Positions 24,357-33,279 of a stretch of 33,855 nt of DNA are shown here, piece after piece. Numbering within the stretch: the first letter of the stretch is position 1; the number at the start of each line of letters is the position of its first letter. The position numbers and the translations under genes are program-made. The DNA comes from Acidobacteriaceae bacterium (GTDB taxonomy: Bacteria; Acidobacteriota; Terriglobia; Terriglobales; Acidobacteriaceae): the NCBI GenBank assembly GCA_027307045.1, contig DAHUXR010000046.1, positions 1 to 33,855 on the forward strand, given 5' to 3'. Below the pieces are notes generated by a model, which worked only from the letters and a program-made list of their open reading frames with translations, did no database searches and had not been told where the DNA came from.

Positions 24357-26465
24357 ATGTTGCGCAAGACCCTTCTGCTCGCTACCCTCATTTTTCTTCA
24401 GGTCTCACTTTATCCTCAGCAATTTCTAAACAACGCGGCTGCTGGACTGAACGGCCTGCCCATTTCATTTGAAGAAAATCATGGGCAGGTAGATTCGAAT
24501 GTCCGATACCTGGCTCACGCCGGCAAGAGCGCAATTTACTTCACGCCCAACGAAGCTGTGTTGGCTTTGTATTCACGCGATTCGCAAAAAAAGCCTTTGG
24601 TTTCCGCTCTCCGCATGCAATGGATTGGAGCAAACGCGCAGCCAGAAATGGTTGCCGAACATCCATTACCCGGCAGAATCAATTACTTGATCGGGAGAGA
24701 TCCCGCGAACTGGCATACCGATCTTCCTACGTTTGGGCAAGTGCGTTATCGCAACTTGTTCCCGGGCGTGGACGCAGTCTTTTTTGGCAAGGATGGAGAG
24801 ATTGAGTATGACTTGGTCCTCAGGCCCGGGTCGGATCCGGAGAAAATTTCTTTTGGACTGGAAGGCGTCCAGTCAATGAGATTGGCAAGCAACGGGGATC
24901 TGGTGCTCAGGTTGGCAAACGGTGAAGTGCGTCACCGCCGGCCCATGGTCTACCAGGAAAACGACGGCGCGCGCCACTGGCTTTCCGCCCATTACGTTAT
25001 CCACAACAATAAAACAATCGGATATGAAGTTGCAGGCGTGAATCGTAAACTGCCGTTGGTGATCGATCCTACGTTGTCGTATTCCACTTACATCGGCAGC
25101 GACACTCCCGATTCGGTCAGCTCCGTTGCCGTGGACCAGTTTGGGCAAGCCTACATAACCGGAAGCACTGTTTTCGGCTTCCCGACCAAAAACCCTGCCC
25201 AGGGAAACCAGCTCGGCACGGATGCATTTGTTACCAAGCTCTCTTCGTCCGGCCGCAGCCTGATCTATTCCACCATTCTCGGTGGTAGCGCATCTGACAC
25301 GGGGAACACGATCGCGATTGACCGTTTCGGCAGCGCTTATGTAGCTGGGGAAACATCATCCACCGATTTCCCCACAACTCCCGGAGCGTTCCAATCGCCA
25401 GGGTCAGACGCGGACAACGGTTTCGTCACCAAGTTGAGTCCCAGTGGGTCGTCGTTCGTGTATTCACTTTTGCTCGGCGGCGGCGACTCCGATACCATTC
25501 TGTCCATGGCGCTTGACACTGAGCACCGTGTGTACGTTACTGGTGCCACCTGCTCGCTGAACTTTCCAGTCAAGAATGCATTTCAGCCTGTTGCCAGCGG
25601 CCAGAATTGCGCTGACGGAGGCGGAGACGCGTTTGTCGCACGCATAAACACCGCAGGAACAGACCTCGATTATTCGACATATCTGGATGGTAGTTTTGAA
25701 AGTATCGGCCGGGGAATCGCCGTCGATTCCGCCTTTCATGCTTACGTTACAGGGTCCACGGAATCTCCTGATTTCCCCACGACGCCGGGTGCATTTCAGC
25801 GAACGCTCACGGCGAAAGTAATTCCCAGCTTTCCCCACGATATTCATGGGAGCAACGCCTATGTGACTAAATTTTCCGAGGACGGCCTTTCTCTGGTCTA
25901 TTCCACTTTTCTTGGCGGCACGGTTTCAGATGACGCGGCAGCCATCGCCCTGGATAGTTCCGGACGTGCCTGCGTTACCGGTTCTACACAATCGAAAGAT
26001 TTTCCGGTGACTTCAGGCGCATTCCAGAAATCGCTACGTGGCGACACAAACGCATTTGTCACCAAGTTGCAAATCTCCGGCAGCGGCTTATTCTATTCCA
26101 CCTTTCTTGGCGGAAGTGGCACGGACGGCGGAAGTTCTATCGCCGTGGACAGCTTTGGCCGCGCCTATGTTGCCGGCGGTACTTCGTCCACAGATTTCCC
26201 TGTCCTCAACCCGATTCAGGCGCATCTCGGCGGCCCACAGGACGCATTTGTGACCAAGCTGTCTGCTACTGGAAACGCCCTGTTCTACTCTACCTATCTG
26301 GGAGGCGCAGCAGCAGACAGCGCTAATTCCATACGGTTGGACAGTAATGGAATCGCTTATGTTGGCGGCATAACCAACTCGACTAACTTCCCCACTACGC
26401 CCGGAGCATTTTCTCGAACTAAAAAACAGGGAAGCGACGGATGGGTCGCGAAGATCGCACCTTAG
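24357..26465 (+). CDS. Secreted SBBP-repeat beta-propeller protein
   Basis: This is a 702-residue protein; ATG 24357 has GAGG six bases upstream. The first ~22 residues look like a Sec signal (charged start, Leu-rich core). Residues about 35-240 form the N-terminal domain usual in this family: it begins with FEENHGQVDSNVRYLA and contains GRINYLIGRDP and YRNLFPGVDAVFFG. Then come about seven SBBP (seven-bladed beta-propeller) repeats of 57-60 residues. Their shared pattern is (D/N)AFVTKLS..G..L.YST.LGG, then IA.D..G.AYV.G.T.S.DFP, ending with a half repeat DGWVAKIAP. Such proteins are abundant in Acidobacteriota and are thought to be secreted or surface-bound. The ligand is unknown. It is transcribed away from the giant-protein operon and appears monocistronic. 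Confidence 0.93.
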   Translation: MLRKTLLLATLIFLQVSLYPQQFLNNAAAGLNGLPISFEENHGQVDSNVRYLAHAGKSAIYFTPNEAVLALYSRDSQKKPLVSALRMQWIGANAQPEMVAEHPLPGRINYLIGRDPANWHTDLPTFGQVRYRNLFPGVDAVFFGKDGEIEYDLVLRPGSDPEKISFGLEGVQSMRLASNGDLVLRLANGEVRHRRPMVYQENDGARHWLSAHYVIHNNKTIGYEVAGVNRKLPLVIDPTLSYSTYIGSDTPDSVSSVAVDQFGQAYITGSTVFGFPTKNPAQGNQLGTDAFVTKLSSSGRSLIYSTILGGSASDTGNTIAIDRFGSAYVAGETSSTDFPTTPGAFQSPGSDADNGFVTKLSPSGSSFVYSLLLGGGDSDTILSMALDTEHRVYVTGATCSLNFPVKNAFQPVASGQNCADGGGDAFVARINTAGTDLDYSTYLDGSFESIGRGIAVDSAFHAYVTGSTESPDFPTTPGAFQRTLTAKVIPSFPHDIHGSNAYVTKFSEDGLSLVYSTFLGGTVSDDAAAIALDSSGRACVTGSTQSKDFPVTSGAFQKSLRGDTNAFVTKLQISGSGLFYSTFLGGSGTDGGSSIAVDSFGRAYVAGGTSSTDFPVLNPIQAHLGGPQDAFVTKLSATGNALFYSTYLGGAAADSANSIRLDSNGIAYVGGITNSTNFPTTPGAFSRTKKQGSDGWVAKIAP

Positions 26466-26978
26466 GAAAACCTCGGAGAATTAGCACAACTCTTGAGAAA
26501 CCGATAAAGAGCACAAATGCACAATCCTGAGTCCTCTCCTTCGCCAAAATTAAAATGCGCACCATGCGTGGATCAGTTTTTGGCCCCGCATAGGCGCAGA
26601 ATCTTTCCAATCAAAGAATAAGATTGAACTAGCGATGCTGACGACCCAGAAAGACAGGCGCAGGAGGAATTTCCAATAAAAATCCCGTAGGGCCAAGAAA
26701 CTTCATTAGCGTCTACAGCAGCGAGCGGCCATACGGAAGCTTGATTGGGAACGCCGGGTGCTCGGCTCGTAACCGCGCATAAAACGGATAAGGATCTGCC
26801 TTGAATAGCGGGCTTGAGATGTCAATCGCAGATGGGCGCGTGTAATGCTACTTTCACCTCTCGTGAATCTTACTTGACGAGAAAGCGCGTTTGCGAGGCT
26901 GGTCAATTGTCTCTTCACGCGACTATGCCAGTTAGGTGTTGTGCCTTTTTGGCCCATTCGGGAATCGTTGGTGGTAAA
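26466..26978. other. Intergenic region between convergent genes, carrying a gene relic
   Basis: This stretch between the SBBP stop and the UPF0182 stop has no intact gene. It contains the cytochrome P450 remnant listed separately at 26713-26847. The A/T-richer part at 26520-26700 encodes only short broken frames. I saw no strong terminator for either flanking gene. Confidence 0.6.
26713..26847 (-). pseudogene. Relic of a cytochrome P450 N-terminus
   Basis: Between two in-frame stops the minus strand encodes 44 residues that include IDISSPLFKADPYPFYARLR and then AEHPAFPIKLPYGRSLL. The DPYPFYARLRAE block is the typical first helix region of bacterial cytochrome P450s. No ATG opens it: a TAG sits directly upstream where the first codons should be, and another TAG cuts it after 44 codons. 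The I-helix, ExxR and heme-Cys regions are absent nearby. It is therefore a decayed 5' fragment left by deletion of a P450 gene. Confidence 0.6.
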
Positions 26979-29822
26979 TCACTTTCGATGCGCATTCAGA
27001 GCGTCGAGTGCCCGTTTTAATCGCTCGAGCTTCTGTCCAGCCTCACCGAGTTTGCCTTCCGCGGTCAAACGTTGGTAGTCAGAAAGATCTTTGGCCGCTT
27101 CAGCGATCAATGCATTGAGGTCGTTCGAGGAGGGTTGACTGGCCGGGGCTGCTCCACCTTTGGCCGGCTGAGAGGACTCTCCGCTCGTGCTCGGCGGCGC
27201 GCCACCAAAGAGGGAAGCCATGGCTGATTCAAACGTCGGCCCGTAGGCCAGCCGGTCTTGCAGCGCCAGCACAACCAGGCGCAATTCGGGCATAGGACTT
27301 CGCTCGGCCTGTAGATAGATCGGCTCCGCGTACAGCAGGGCGCGGCCGCACGGGATCACCAGCAGCGCCCCACGCCGTACGTGTGAACCTTGCTGGTTCC
27401 AGAGCGTCAATTGACCGGAGAGCTGCGCGTTTTGATCGATCCGTGCCTCGATCTGGAGTGGCCCATCAACCAACTTCGTTTTAGGAAAGTTGTAAGCGAC
27501 AGATGTGCCGTAATGCGCGCCGTCGCTCCGTCCCGCGATCCAGCCAATGAGGTTGTTCCGGTTGGCCGGCGTGAATGGCAGGACCTCCACAAACTCCAGT
27601 GCATTCTCCTCCGGCAATTTCATCAGCACAAAATTCGGCTCCATCATTTGGGCCGCTTGCTCGCCACGCTCGTTTGATGCAACCTCGCTTGCCACGCTCC
27701 ACAGGTCTTCGCGGTTGTAGAACATCTGCGGGTCCGTCATGTGATACAGACCGTATACTTCTGCCTGCAGCGTAAGCAACAACTCCGGGTAGCGAACATG
27801 TTTACGCAGTCCGGGCGGCATGGCGGCCGCATCCTTGAAAAGGGCGGGGAAGATGCGCCGGTAGCCTGCAAGGATCGGGTCTTCCGTATCGAAGACGTAA
27901 AATGTCGTCGTGCCATCGTAGGCGTCGATGACGACCTTGGCGCTGTTGCGAATGTAATTAATGTCGTCGCTATCGAGGCGGTAGTGACTTGAGTAGGGAT
28001 AGCCGTCCGAGGTGGTAAACGCATCCATGATCCAATACAAGCGGCCGTCTTCGCCAATGACGATATATGGGTCCTGGTCAAAAGTTAAAAACGGCGCCAG
28101 GGCTTGCACGCGATCGCGCACGTTACGCCGCATCAACAGACGGCTCTCACTGTCGATGTCATCGCTGAACGGAAGCTTCCCCAGATCGCCGCGGTCGATG
28201 GCAATGAGGATGCGGCGCAGAAAACCATTCAGGACAATGCCGCTGTTGGCTTCGTACGATGTAAAGCTGTTGGTCTGGCCCTGGGGATAGTTGAATTCCT
28301 TCTGGCGCGTCTTAACGTACACATCGGTGTTGGTCAGTTCGCCGAAATAAATCTCTGGACGCGTCACCTTGAGCCCAGGCACGGAGCTTTCGATAGGCAT
28401 GTTGCTGAGATAGAGGTTTGGCAGGCCCTCGGGAGTGAATCCATTGACTGAATTCATGGTAATGCCGTACCCGTGCGTGTATATCAGCTTTTCGTTGATC
28501 CAGTTGCGGCTGCTCTCCGGGAGCTTATCAACATTCAACTCGCGGGAAGCGAGCATGACCTCACGCAGATTGCCGTCAATTTCATAGCGGTCAATATCGA
28601 CATCGGGAAAATCGTAGTAGGTGCGGATCTCCTGTATCTGCCGCAGGGTGTCCTGGAGAGCGCGCCAATCCCAGAGCCGGATGTTCTGGAGCGTCGCCTG
28701 ATTTTGTGCGGGCTCGGCCGCAGCAACGCTTGTTTCCGCGGGAAACTCGCGCTGAGACACGCGATCTAACTGGAAGGCCTGTCGCGTGGCCGTGATGTTG
28801 TTGGTGATATAGGCGCGTTCACGGACCAGTTCATTGGGCTTGACGATAAAGCTTTTCACGTACCAGCCGGATACCTGAAACGCCAGATAACAGAGAATTG
28901 CGGGAACAATGGCTGCCGCCAGCCAGCGTCCGCGTTTTAGCCAAATCGCATTTGCCAAGGCGATCACCGCGCCAAGGATGAGCGCCGCGCAGATCACCAT
29001 CTGACCCGGCAAAATGACGTGCGCGTCAGTATAGGTGGCGCCCGCAAAGATGGTATGGCCCTCCAGCAACAGATCGAAGCGGCCGAGGTACACGCGGAGT
29101 GCGATTACCAGTAACAGAAAGGCAAATGCCGTTGAGAGGCTGCTCCAGGAAACGGGGCTGTGGTCCCGGAACGGATCTTCAAACGCCCGGCTGGCCCTCT
29201 TCACCAGGAGGAAGAGAATCGCCGCCGCGCACGTGATCACCGAAAGCAGCAACAGCCAACCGGAAATTAGTTGCCAGGCGGGAAGGGTGAAGAGATAAAA
29301 GCCCGGCGGCTTGCCGAAGATCGGATCAGCCACGCCGGTATTTGTGCGTGGCGCATACCAATAGAGAGCGAATGTTGGCCACTCCGCCATCATGACGGCC
29401 CCGGTCACCACGGAGATGACGGCCGAGCCGGCGATTACAAGCAGGCGCAGGGCCGATCCCACCGGCAACCGCAATGGTTGTGCGCCAATGAAAATCGTGT
29501 GCGAATAGGGCAAGGCTGTGAAGTGGGTCCTCTTAAGGGCCAGGAACGCTCCGCAGAGGATGAGAAACGTTGACGCCGTAAAGGAGATGAAAACAGTCGA
29601 CTGGAGGCCCAGCGTCTTCCAGAACACCTGCGCATAGCCGAGCGAGTCGAACCAAAGCGCATCGACGTAATACGACAGCCACATCCGTGCACTGAGGCTG
29701 AGGAGGACAAGCAAAGCGAGAATGAGAAGCAGCCGGCGACGCCGACGTGTTGGAGGCCCCGGCGGTTGAATCGTGGGACGCATCCCCCGGCGTATCTGTG
29801 GCCAATTAGCAGGATCGGACAT
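26979..29822 (-). CDS. UPF0182 family membrane protein
   Basis: This protein is about 947 residues, close to the usual UPF0182 length (900-1000). The N-terminal third holds about seven membrane spans, beginning after a basic Arg run (RRRRRLLLILALLVLL). It is followed by a large soluble domain with family-like stretches WINEKLIYTHGYG, NSVNGFTPEG and YWIMDAFTTSDGYPYS. The C-terminus has a Ser/Pro/Ala-rich linker and a coiled helix (LIAEAAKDLSDYQRL) that may mediate assembly. Function is unknown for the family. The start is uncertain: ATG 29822 gives a sensible cytoplasmic N-terminus, but in-frame Met codons lie upstream (to 29912) and none has a strong ribosome-binding site. It stands alone on the minus strand. 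Confidence 0.92.
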   Translation of the reverse strand: MSDPANWPQIRRGMRPTIQPPGPPTRRRRRLLLILALLVLLSLSARMWLSYYVDALWFDSLGYAQVFWKTLGLQSTVFISFTASTFLILCGAFLALKRTHFTALPYSHTIFIGAQPLRLPVGSALRLLVIAGSAVISVVTGAVMMAEWPTFALYWYAPRTNTGVADPIFGKPPGFYLFTLPAWQLISGWLLLLSVITCAAAILFLLVKRASRAFEDPFRDHSPVSWSSLSTAFAFLLLVIALRVYLGRFDLLLEGHTIFAGATYTDAHVILPGQMVICAALILGAVIALANAIWLKRGRWLAAAIVPAILCYLAFQVSGWYVKSFIVKPNELVRERAYITNNITATRQAFQLDRVSQREFPAETSVAAAEPAQNQATLQNIRLWDWRALQDTLRQIQEIRTYYDFPDVDIDRYEIDGNLREVMLASRELNVDKLPESSRNWINEKLIYTHGYGITMNSVNGFTPEGLPNLYLSNMPIESSVPGLKVTRPEIYFGELTNTDVYVKTRQKEFNYPQGQTNSFTSYEANSGIVLNGFLRRILIAIDRGDLGKLPFSDDIDSESRLLMRRNVRDRVQALAPFLTFDQDPYIVIGEDGRLYWIMDAFTTSDGYPYSSHYRLDSDDINYIRNSAKVVIDAYDGTTTFYVFDTEDPILAGYRRIFPALFKDAAAMPPGLRKHVRYPELLLTLQAEVYGLYHMTDPQMFYNREDLWSVASEVASNERGEQAAQMMEPNFVLMKLPEENALEFVEVLPFTPANRNNLIGWIAGRSDGAHYGTSVAYNFPKTKLVDGPLQIEARIDQNAQLSGQLTLWNQQGSHVRRGALLVIPCGRALLYAEPIYLQAERSPMPELRLVVLALQDRLAYGPTFESAMASLFGGAPPSTSGESSQPAKGGAAPASQPSSNDLNALIAEAAKDLSDYQRLTAEGKLGEAGQKLERLKRALDALNAHRK

Positions 29823-30503
29823 GACCACCAGCATACGCTTTCGCGATCTTTGCTTAAACAAGCCCATGTGTTCAAGAATATTAGGCTGCAGTTCCGAACC
29901 GCCCACAGTCACTCTTGAAGACGTTGTTCGGAATATACGCCTGGGATAAAGGGAAGGATCTACGGATTTCGCTCATCGACGCGTTCTTGCGCCCAGATTG
30001 GCGTCCAGGCGATTCGGCAATTGCAGCTATGCAATGCTCGAATTCTCAGAAAGATTTTCAAACGTCTGCATCGCAGTGGCAAGGGCGATAACTGCCTCCG
30101 CGCCATGCTTAGAGACCTATCTCAGCGAACAGGTTCCCGACGTGTCAAAGATCCATGAGGATTTGAAATTATTGACGGCAGACTCAGAGTTTTATGAAGA
30201 GCGGGATTGACGTGTTGTGCGCCGAAGAATAATTTGGCTTTCCATGTCTAGCACAAGGGCTAGAAAATAAACCAGGTCCTTGAGGGTTCAGCAGCCTTCA
30301 GGCGATTTGCGCCAATCGTACAATAGCCGTACAGCAGACGCCGGATTGGCCGATATTTTTGAGCCAGAAAGAGTCCTTAGTGCTCTCGGTTTTGCCCGCC
30401 ACTATCCTCCATGTTTTAGTTAGCCGCGAGTTCAGGAAAATATTCGAGACAGATCAACGCTGATAACATTGATCCGGAATGATATTGAGAAAAGGAGCAA
30501 AAC
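29823..30503. other. Divergent intergenic region with one doubtful small frame
   Basis: This 0.68-kb gap separates the UPF0182 gene and the methyltransferase-like gene, which point away from each other. It contains one possible small gene (30034-30210), an inverted repeat TCTAGC/GCTAGA at 30247-30264 that is not a clear terminator, and the AAGGAG ribosome-binding site of the next gene at about 30492-30497. Confidence 0.55.
30034..30210 (+). CDS. Possible 58-residue small protein
   Basis: From ATG 30034 the frame encodes a largely helical, acidic peptide (SERFSNVCIAVARAITA, then YLSEQVPDVSKIHEDLKLL) with a protein-like residue mix. There is no ribosome-binding site before this ATG; a TTG start at 29998 is also possible. 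It may be a real small protein or the tail of a lost gene. Family not recognised. Confidence 0.3.
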   Translation: MLEFSERFSNVCIAVARAITASAPCLETYLSEQVPDVSKIHEDLKLLTADSEFYEERD

Positions 30504-31352
30504 GTGGAACGTCTGGAGGCGCATAGAGCATTTTTTGCCGGCCTGATTACGGCGCAGGCCGGCGTGCCCAGTGGACGCCTCTCGGAGGCCTTTGCCGCCA
30601 CGCCGCGCGAACGCTTTCTTGGTCCCGGGCCGTGGAAGATTTTTACCAGCACGGGATACATCACTACGCCTACGGACGATCCCGCGTTGCTATACCAGGA
30701 CGTAACGGTTGCGCTCTCTGAGATTAGCAAGATCAATAACGGCCAGCCGGTGCTGCATGCGGTGGGCCTTTCCGCGCTGAACCCGCAGCCGGGTGAAATG
30801 GCCATCCACATTGGCGCGGGCACCGGATATTACACAGCGATACTGGCGCGGCTGGTAGCTCCGGGAGGAAAAGTTTTTGCGTATGAGATTGAGCCGGCAC
30901 TGGCTGAGCTGGCCATGGCGCACCTGGCCGACATGCCCCACGTAACGGTCTATGAGCGCTCAGGCGCGGAAGGCACGCTGCCGGCCTGCAACCTTATATA
31001 CGTGAATGCCGGCGCAACCGCTCCGCTCAATATCTGGCTGGACGCGCTGCTTCCCGGCGGGCGTCTTTTGTTCCCACTCACGCCCGATGGTCCAGGCGGA
31101 ACTCCGGGCGCAGGCGGAATGCTGCTGATTACGCGCATTCCTCCGGATGGCTACAGCGCAAGGTTCCTGATGCCGGTGATGTTTATCAATTGCCAGGGCG
31201 CGCGCGATGAAGAGACAGCAAAGAAGCTGGCAGAGGCGTTTAAGCGCGGTGACTTGAGAAGCGTGCGGTCGTTGCGGCGCAACACACAACCGGACGCAAC
31301 CTGCTGGTGCGAAGGCAAAGGCTGGTGGCTATCGACGGCGGAAAGCGGGTAG
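30504..31352 (+). CDS. Protein-L-isoaspartate O-methyltransferase-like protein
   Basis: This is a 282-residue protein; GTG 30504 has AAGGAG six bases upstream. The SAM-binding motif I is clear in MAIHIGAGTGYYTAILARL (about residues 99-117), followed by motif II around FAYEIEPALAELA. The upstream TPTDDPALLYQDV is in the place where PCMT proteins bind the peptide substrate, and PGGRLLFPL matches the late strand. The canonical PCMT substrate loop is only partly kept, so it may methylate another substrate. The C-terminal ~70 residues are less conserved and end near CWCEGKGWW. The next gene is convergent, with five bases between stops. Confidence 0.85.
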   Translation: MERLEAHRAFFAGLITAQAGVPSGRLSEAFAATPRERFLGPGPWKIFTSTGYITTPTDDPALLYQDVTVALSEISKINNGQPVLHAVGLSALNPQPGEMAIHIGAGTGYYTAILARLVAPGGKVFAYEIEPALAELAMAHLADMPHVTVYERSGAEGTLPACNLIYVNAGATAPLNIWLDALLPGGRLLFPLTPDGPGGTPGAGGMLLITRIPPDGYSARFLMPVMFINCQGARDEETAKKLAEAFKRGDLRSVRSLRRNTQPDATCWCEGKGWWLSTAESG

Positions 31353-31357
31353 AGCGA

Positions 31358-31666
31358 TTACGAAACTTTGGCGTGAATGTCGAACATGCCTTCGCGCTCG
31401 GCGGCCCAGATGCGCAGCGCGTATTTATTGATGATCTCCTTGTTGGCCTCAAGGAAATCCACCAGCAGGCCGGGGGCCAGCAGTTCAAAAGTGCGGATCA
31501 GGTCAGTTTTGTCTTCCTGACGGTAGCCGCCGCGCTTGGGCGTTTGCGGGCCAATCAGGTGACGAAGCTCAGCCTGAACCTGCGGCTGTTCAAGGCTTTG
31601 CCGGACAAAGCTTTGCATCTCATGCATCAAGGTGATCCAGACAGTTTCGTTCAGTTCTGCGGCCAT
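31358..31666 (-). CDS. Small conserved-looking hypothetical protein
   Basis: This 102-residue protein starts at ATG 31666 with AGGAG about eight bases upstream, which supports a real gene. It is helical and rich in Glu, Gln and Leu, with WITLMHEMQSFVRQSLEQ near the start and LLVDFLEANKEIINKYALR towards the end. No signal peptide or membrane span, so likely cytosolic. Family not recognised. It ends five bases from the stop of the methyltransferase-like gene on the other strand. Confidence 0.7.
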   Translation of the reverse strand: MAAELNETVWITLMHEMQSFVRQSLEQPQVQAELRHLIGPQTPKRGGYRQEDKTDLIRTFELLAPGLLVDFLEANKEIINKYALRIWAAEREGMFDIHAKVS

Positions 31667-31872
31667 TAGAAACTCCTAAGGGATCCCGGACACGCCGGAA
31701 CCCCATAGTGGGGGGATAGGCGACCAAACAGTATATATAAGGTGCTTACCTTACAAAACGATTAAAGAGAAATTAGGAAGATTAATTCAGAGAAGAGTAT
31801 GCGGTGGCATCATCAATGGTGCAAAAGTTTTCAACTTTCAAAGTTAAGCCTTCGCAGGGCTGGGCTCGGTGG

Positions 31873-32346
31873 CTACTTTCCCCGCGCGATGTCGGCCATT
31901 GTGGCTTTTGTCGCCCGAAGATAGTCGTCCGGGCGCAGGAGCATCTGGGTCCCGCGAACGCCAGCGGAGATGGAAATGGAGTCCCACAACTGGATGGTTT
32001 CGTCGGCAAATGCCGGAAAAGCTCTCTTCGCGCCAAGCACCGTAACGCCACCGCGAATATATCCCGTGAGCGCCAACAGTTCCTTGACAGGGACAAGCTC
32101 CATTTTGCGGTCGCCCGTGGCAGCGGCCAGAGCCTTGAGGTCAAGCTCAGTGTTGGCCGGAATCACGGCAAAGCACAGCCCATGACGATCGCCGCGCGCC
32201 AGCAGCGTCTTAAAGACCTGCTCCGGCGGCATTCCGATCTTGGCCGCAACGGTCTCCGCCGCCAGATCGTTGGGGTCAACTTCGTATTCGCGCAATTCGT
32301 AGTGCACGCCCAGGGTCTCCAGCAATCGGACGGCGTTGGTTTTCAT
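31873..32346 (-). CDS. ybaK: YbaK/EbsC-type Cys-tRNA(Pro) deacylase
   Basis: This 157-residue protein has the usual length for YbaK. Family features visible: MKTNAVRLLETLGVHYELREYE at the start (beyond it, V.A...KIG), PEQVFKTLLARGD with the conserved Lys, the CFAVIPAN strand, GYIRGGVTVLGAKRAFPAF, and SISISAGVRGTQMLLRPDDYLR near the end. Known members hydrolyse Cys from mischarged tRNA(Pro) in the cytosol, protecting translation. ATG 32346 has only a distant GGAG, so expression may be modest. It stands alone and diverges from the P-loop gene. Confidence 0.9.
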   Translation of the reverse strand: MKTNAVRLLETLGVHYELREYEVDPNDLAAETVAAKIGMPPEQVFKTLLARGDRHGLCFAVIPANTELDLKALAAATGDRKMELVPVKELLALTGYIRGGVTVLGAKRAFPAFADETIQLWDSISISAGVRGTQMLLRPDDYLRATKATMADIARGK

Positions 32347-32545
32347 TGTTTATGTCGCTCCGCTCCAACCCGCTTGACTGTTTGTTACGATGGCCAAGTA
32401 CTTCAGCACTCGTGGCAGCGGGCTCGGCGCGTGGGCGGCCTCGCCCTTAACGCTTGTCGAATGCCGCTCCGCTACTGACATGAGTCGGTTCATCAGACAG
32501 AACCCATGGCATGATTAAAACAGGAACGGAGCAGTTACGGAATCC

Positions 32546-33055
32546 TTGCTGATCATTACCGGCTCAATGGGCGCGGGCAAGACGTCGGTGCTTGCTGAGG
32601 CATTGGACCTTCTTTCGCTGCGACACATTGTCCATGCGGCGATTGACCTGGACGCGCTGAGGCTTGCGCATCTGCCGTCCTCCGCTAGCAGCGACAGCGT
32701 TATGTATCGCAATCTTGAGTCTGTCTGCAGGAATTATGCTGCGCTCGGAGTCACGCGGCTGTTGCTGGCGCGAGCGATGGAAGATCGCGCCGAACTGGAG
32801 TTGTGTCGTACTGTGGTTTCTGCCGTAAACACTACTGTTTGCCGTCTTACTGCCGGCATCGATACGATGCAGCAACGGGTCAAAACGCGCGAGTCTGGGG
32901 TATTGCAGCAGGAGTACGTTGATCGAGTCGCAACTTTGGACGCCATCCTTGATCGCGCAAGGCTGGAAGATTTTTTGGTCATCAATGAGAACTGTCCTAT
33001 AAACGACGTTGCAAAGGAAATGCTCATTAAAGCCGGATGGATTTCAGACTGGTAG
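32546..33055 (+). CDS. P-loop kinase-like nucleotide-binding protein
   Basis: This is a 169-residue protein. Walker A GSMGAGKTS lies at residues 6-14, directly after a first strand LLIIT, as in small AAA_33/zeta-toxin/adenylylsulfate-kinase-like P-loop kinases. AIDLDALRL supplies an acidic residue where these enzymes bind Mg or substrate, and a TRLLLARAMEDRAEL strand-helix follows. The start is probably TTG 32546: a TAA closes the frame 30 bases upstream and no ATG lies between. Shine-Dalgarno weak (ACGGAG, rather far). The substrate cannot be told from the sequence. No antitoxin-like partner sits beside it, so a toxin role is not favoured. Confidence 0.75.
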   Translation: MLIITGSMGAGKTSVLAEALDLLSLRHIVHAAIDLDALRLAHLPSSASSDSVMYRNLESVCRNYAALGVTRLLLARAMEDRAELELCRTVVSAVNTTVCRLTAGIDTMQQRVKTRESGVLQQEYVDRVATLDAILDRARLEDFLVINENCPINDVAKEMLIKAGWISDW

Positions 33056-33279
33056 ACAAAAGGGCGAGGCCGGCTTGCGCGCCGAGCCCAATGCCACTGG
33101 CGCAAAAGATAACACCCCTGGGCTGATGCTGTTAAGCGGTTTGGAGCGCAGCGACATGAATGTAGTTTGACCGTGCCGTTTGCCTCTGCTAGCTTTGAAA
33201 GTCTGCCCTGAGCGGGTTTTGCTCGCTGTGTAACTCTCCCGCTTGTCCGGCAATAATCGGCCCAACCGAAGAGGAGAAT

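Noticed and set aside
30247..30264. Inverted repeat TCTAGC/GCTAGA
   Set aside because: Six pairs only, in non-coding DNA, without a gene ending beside it.
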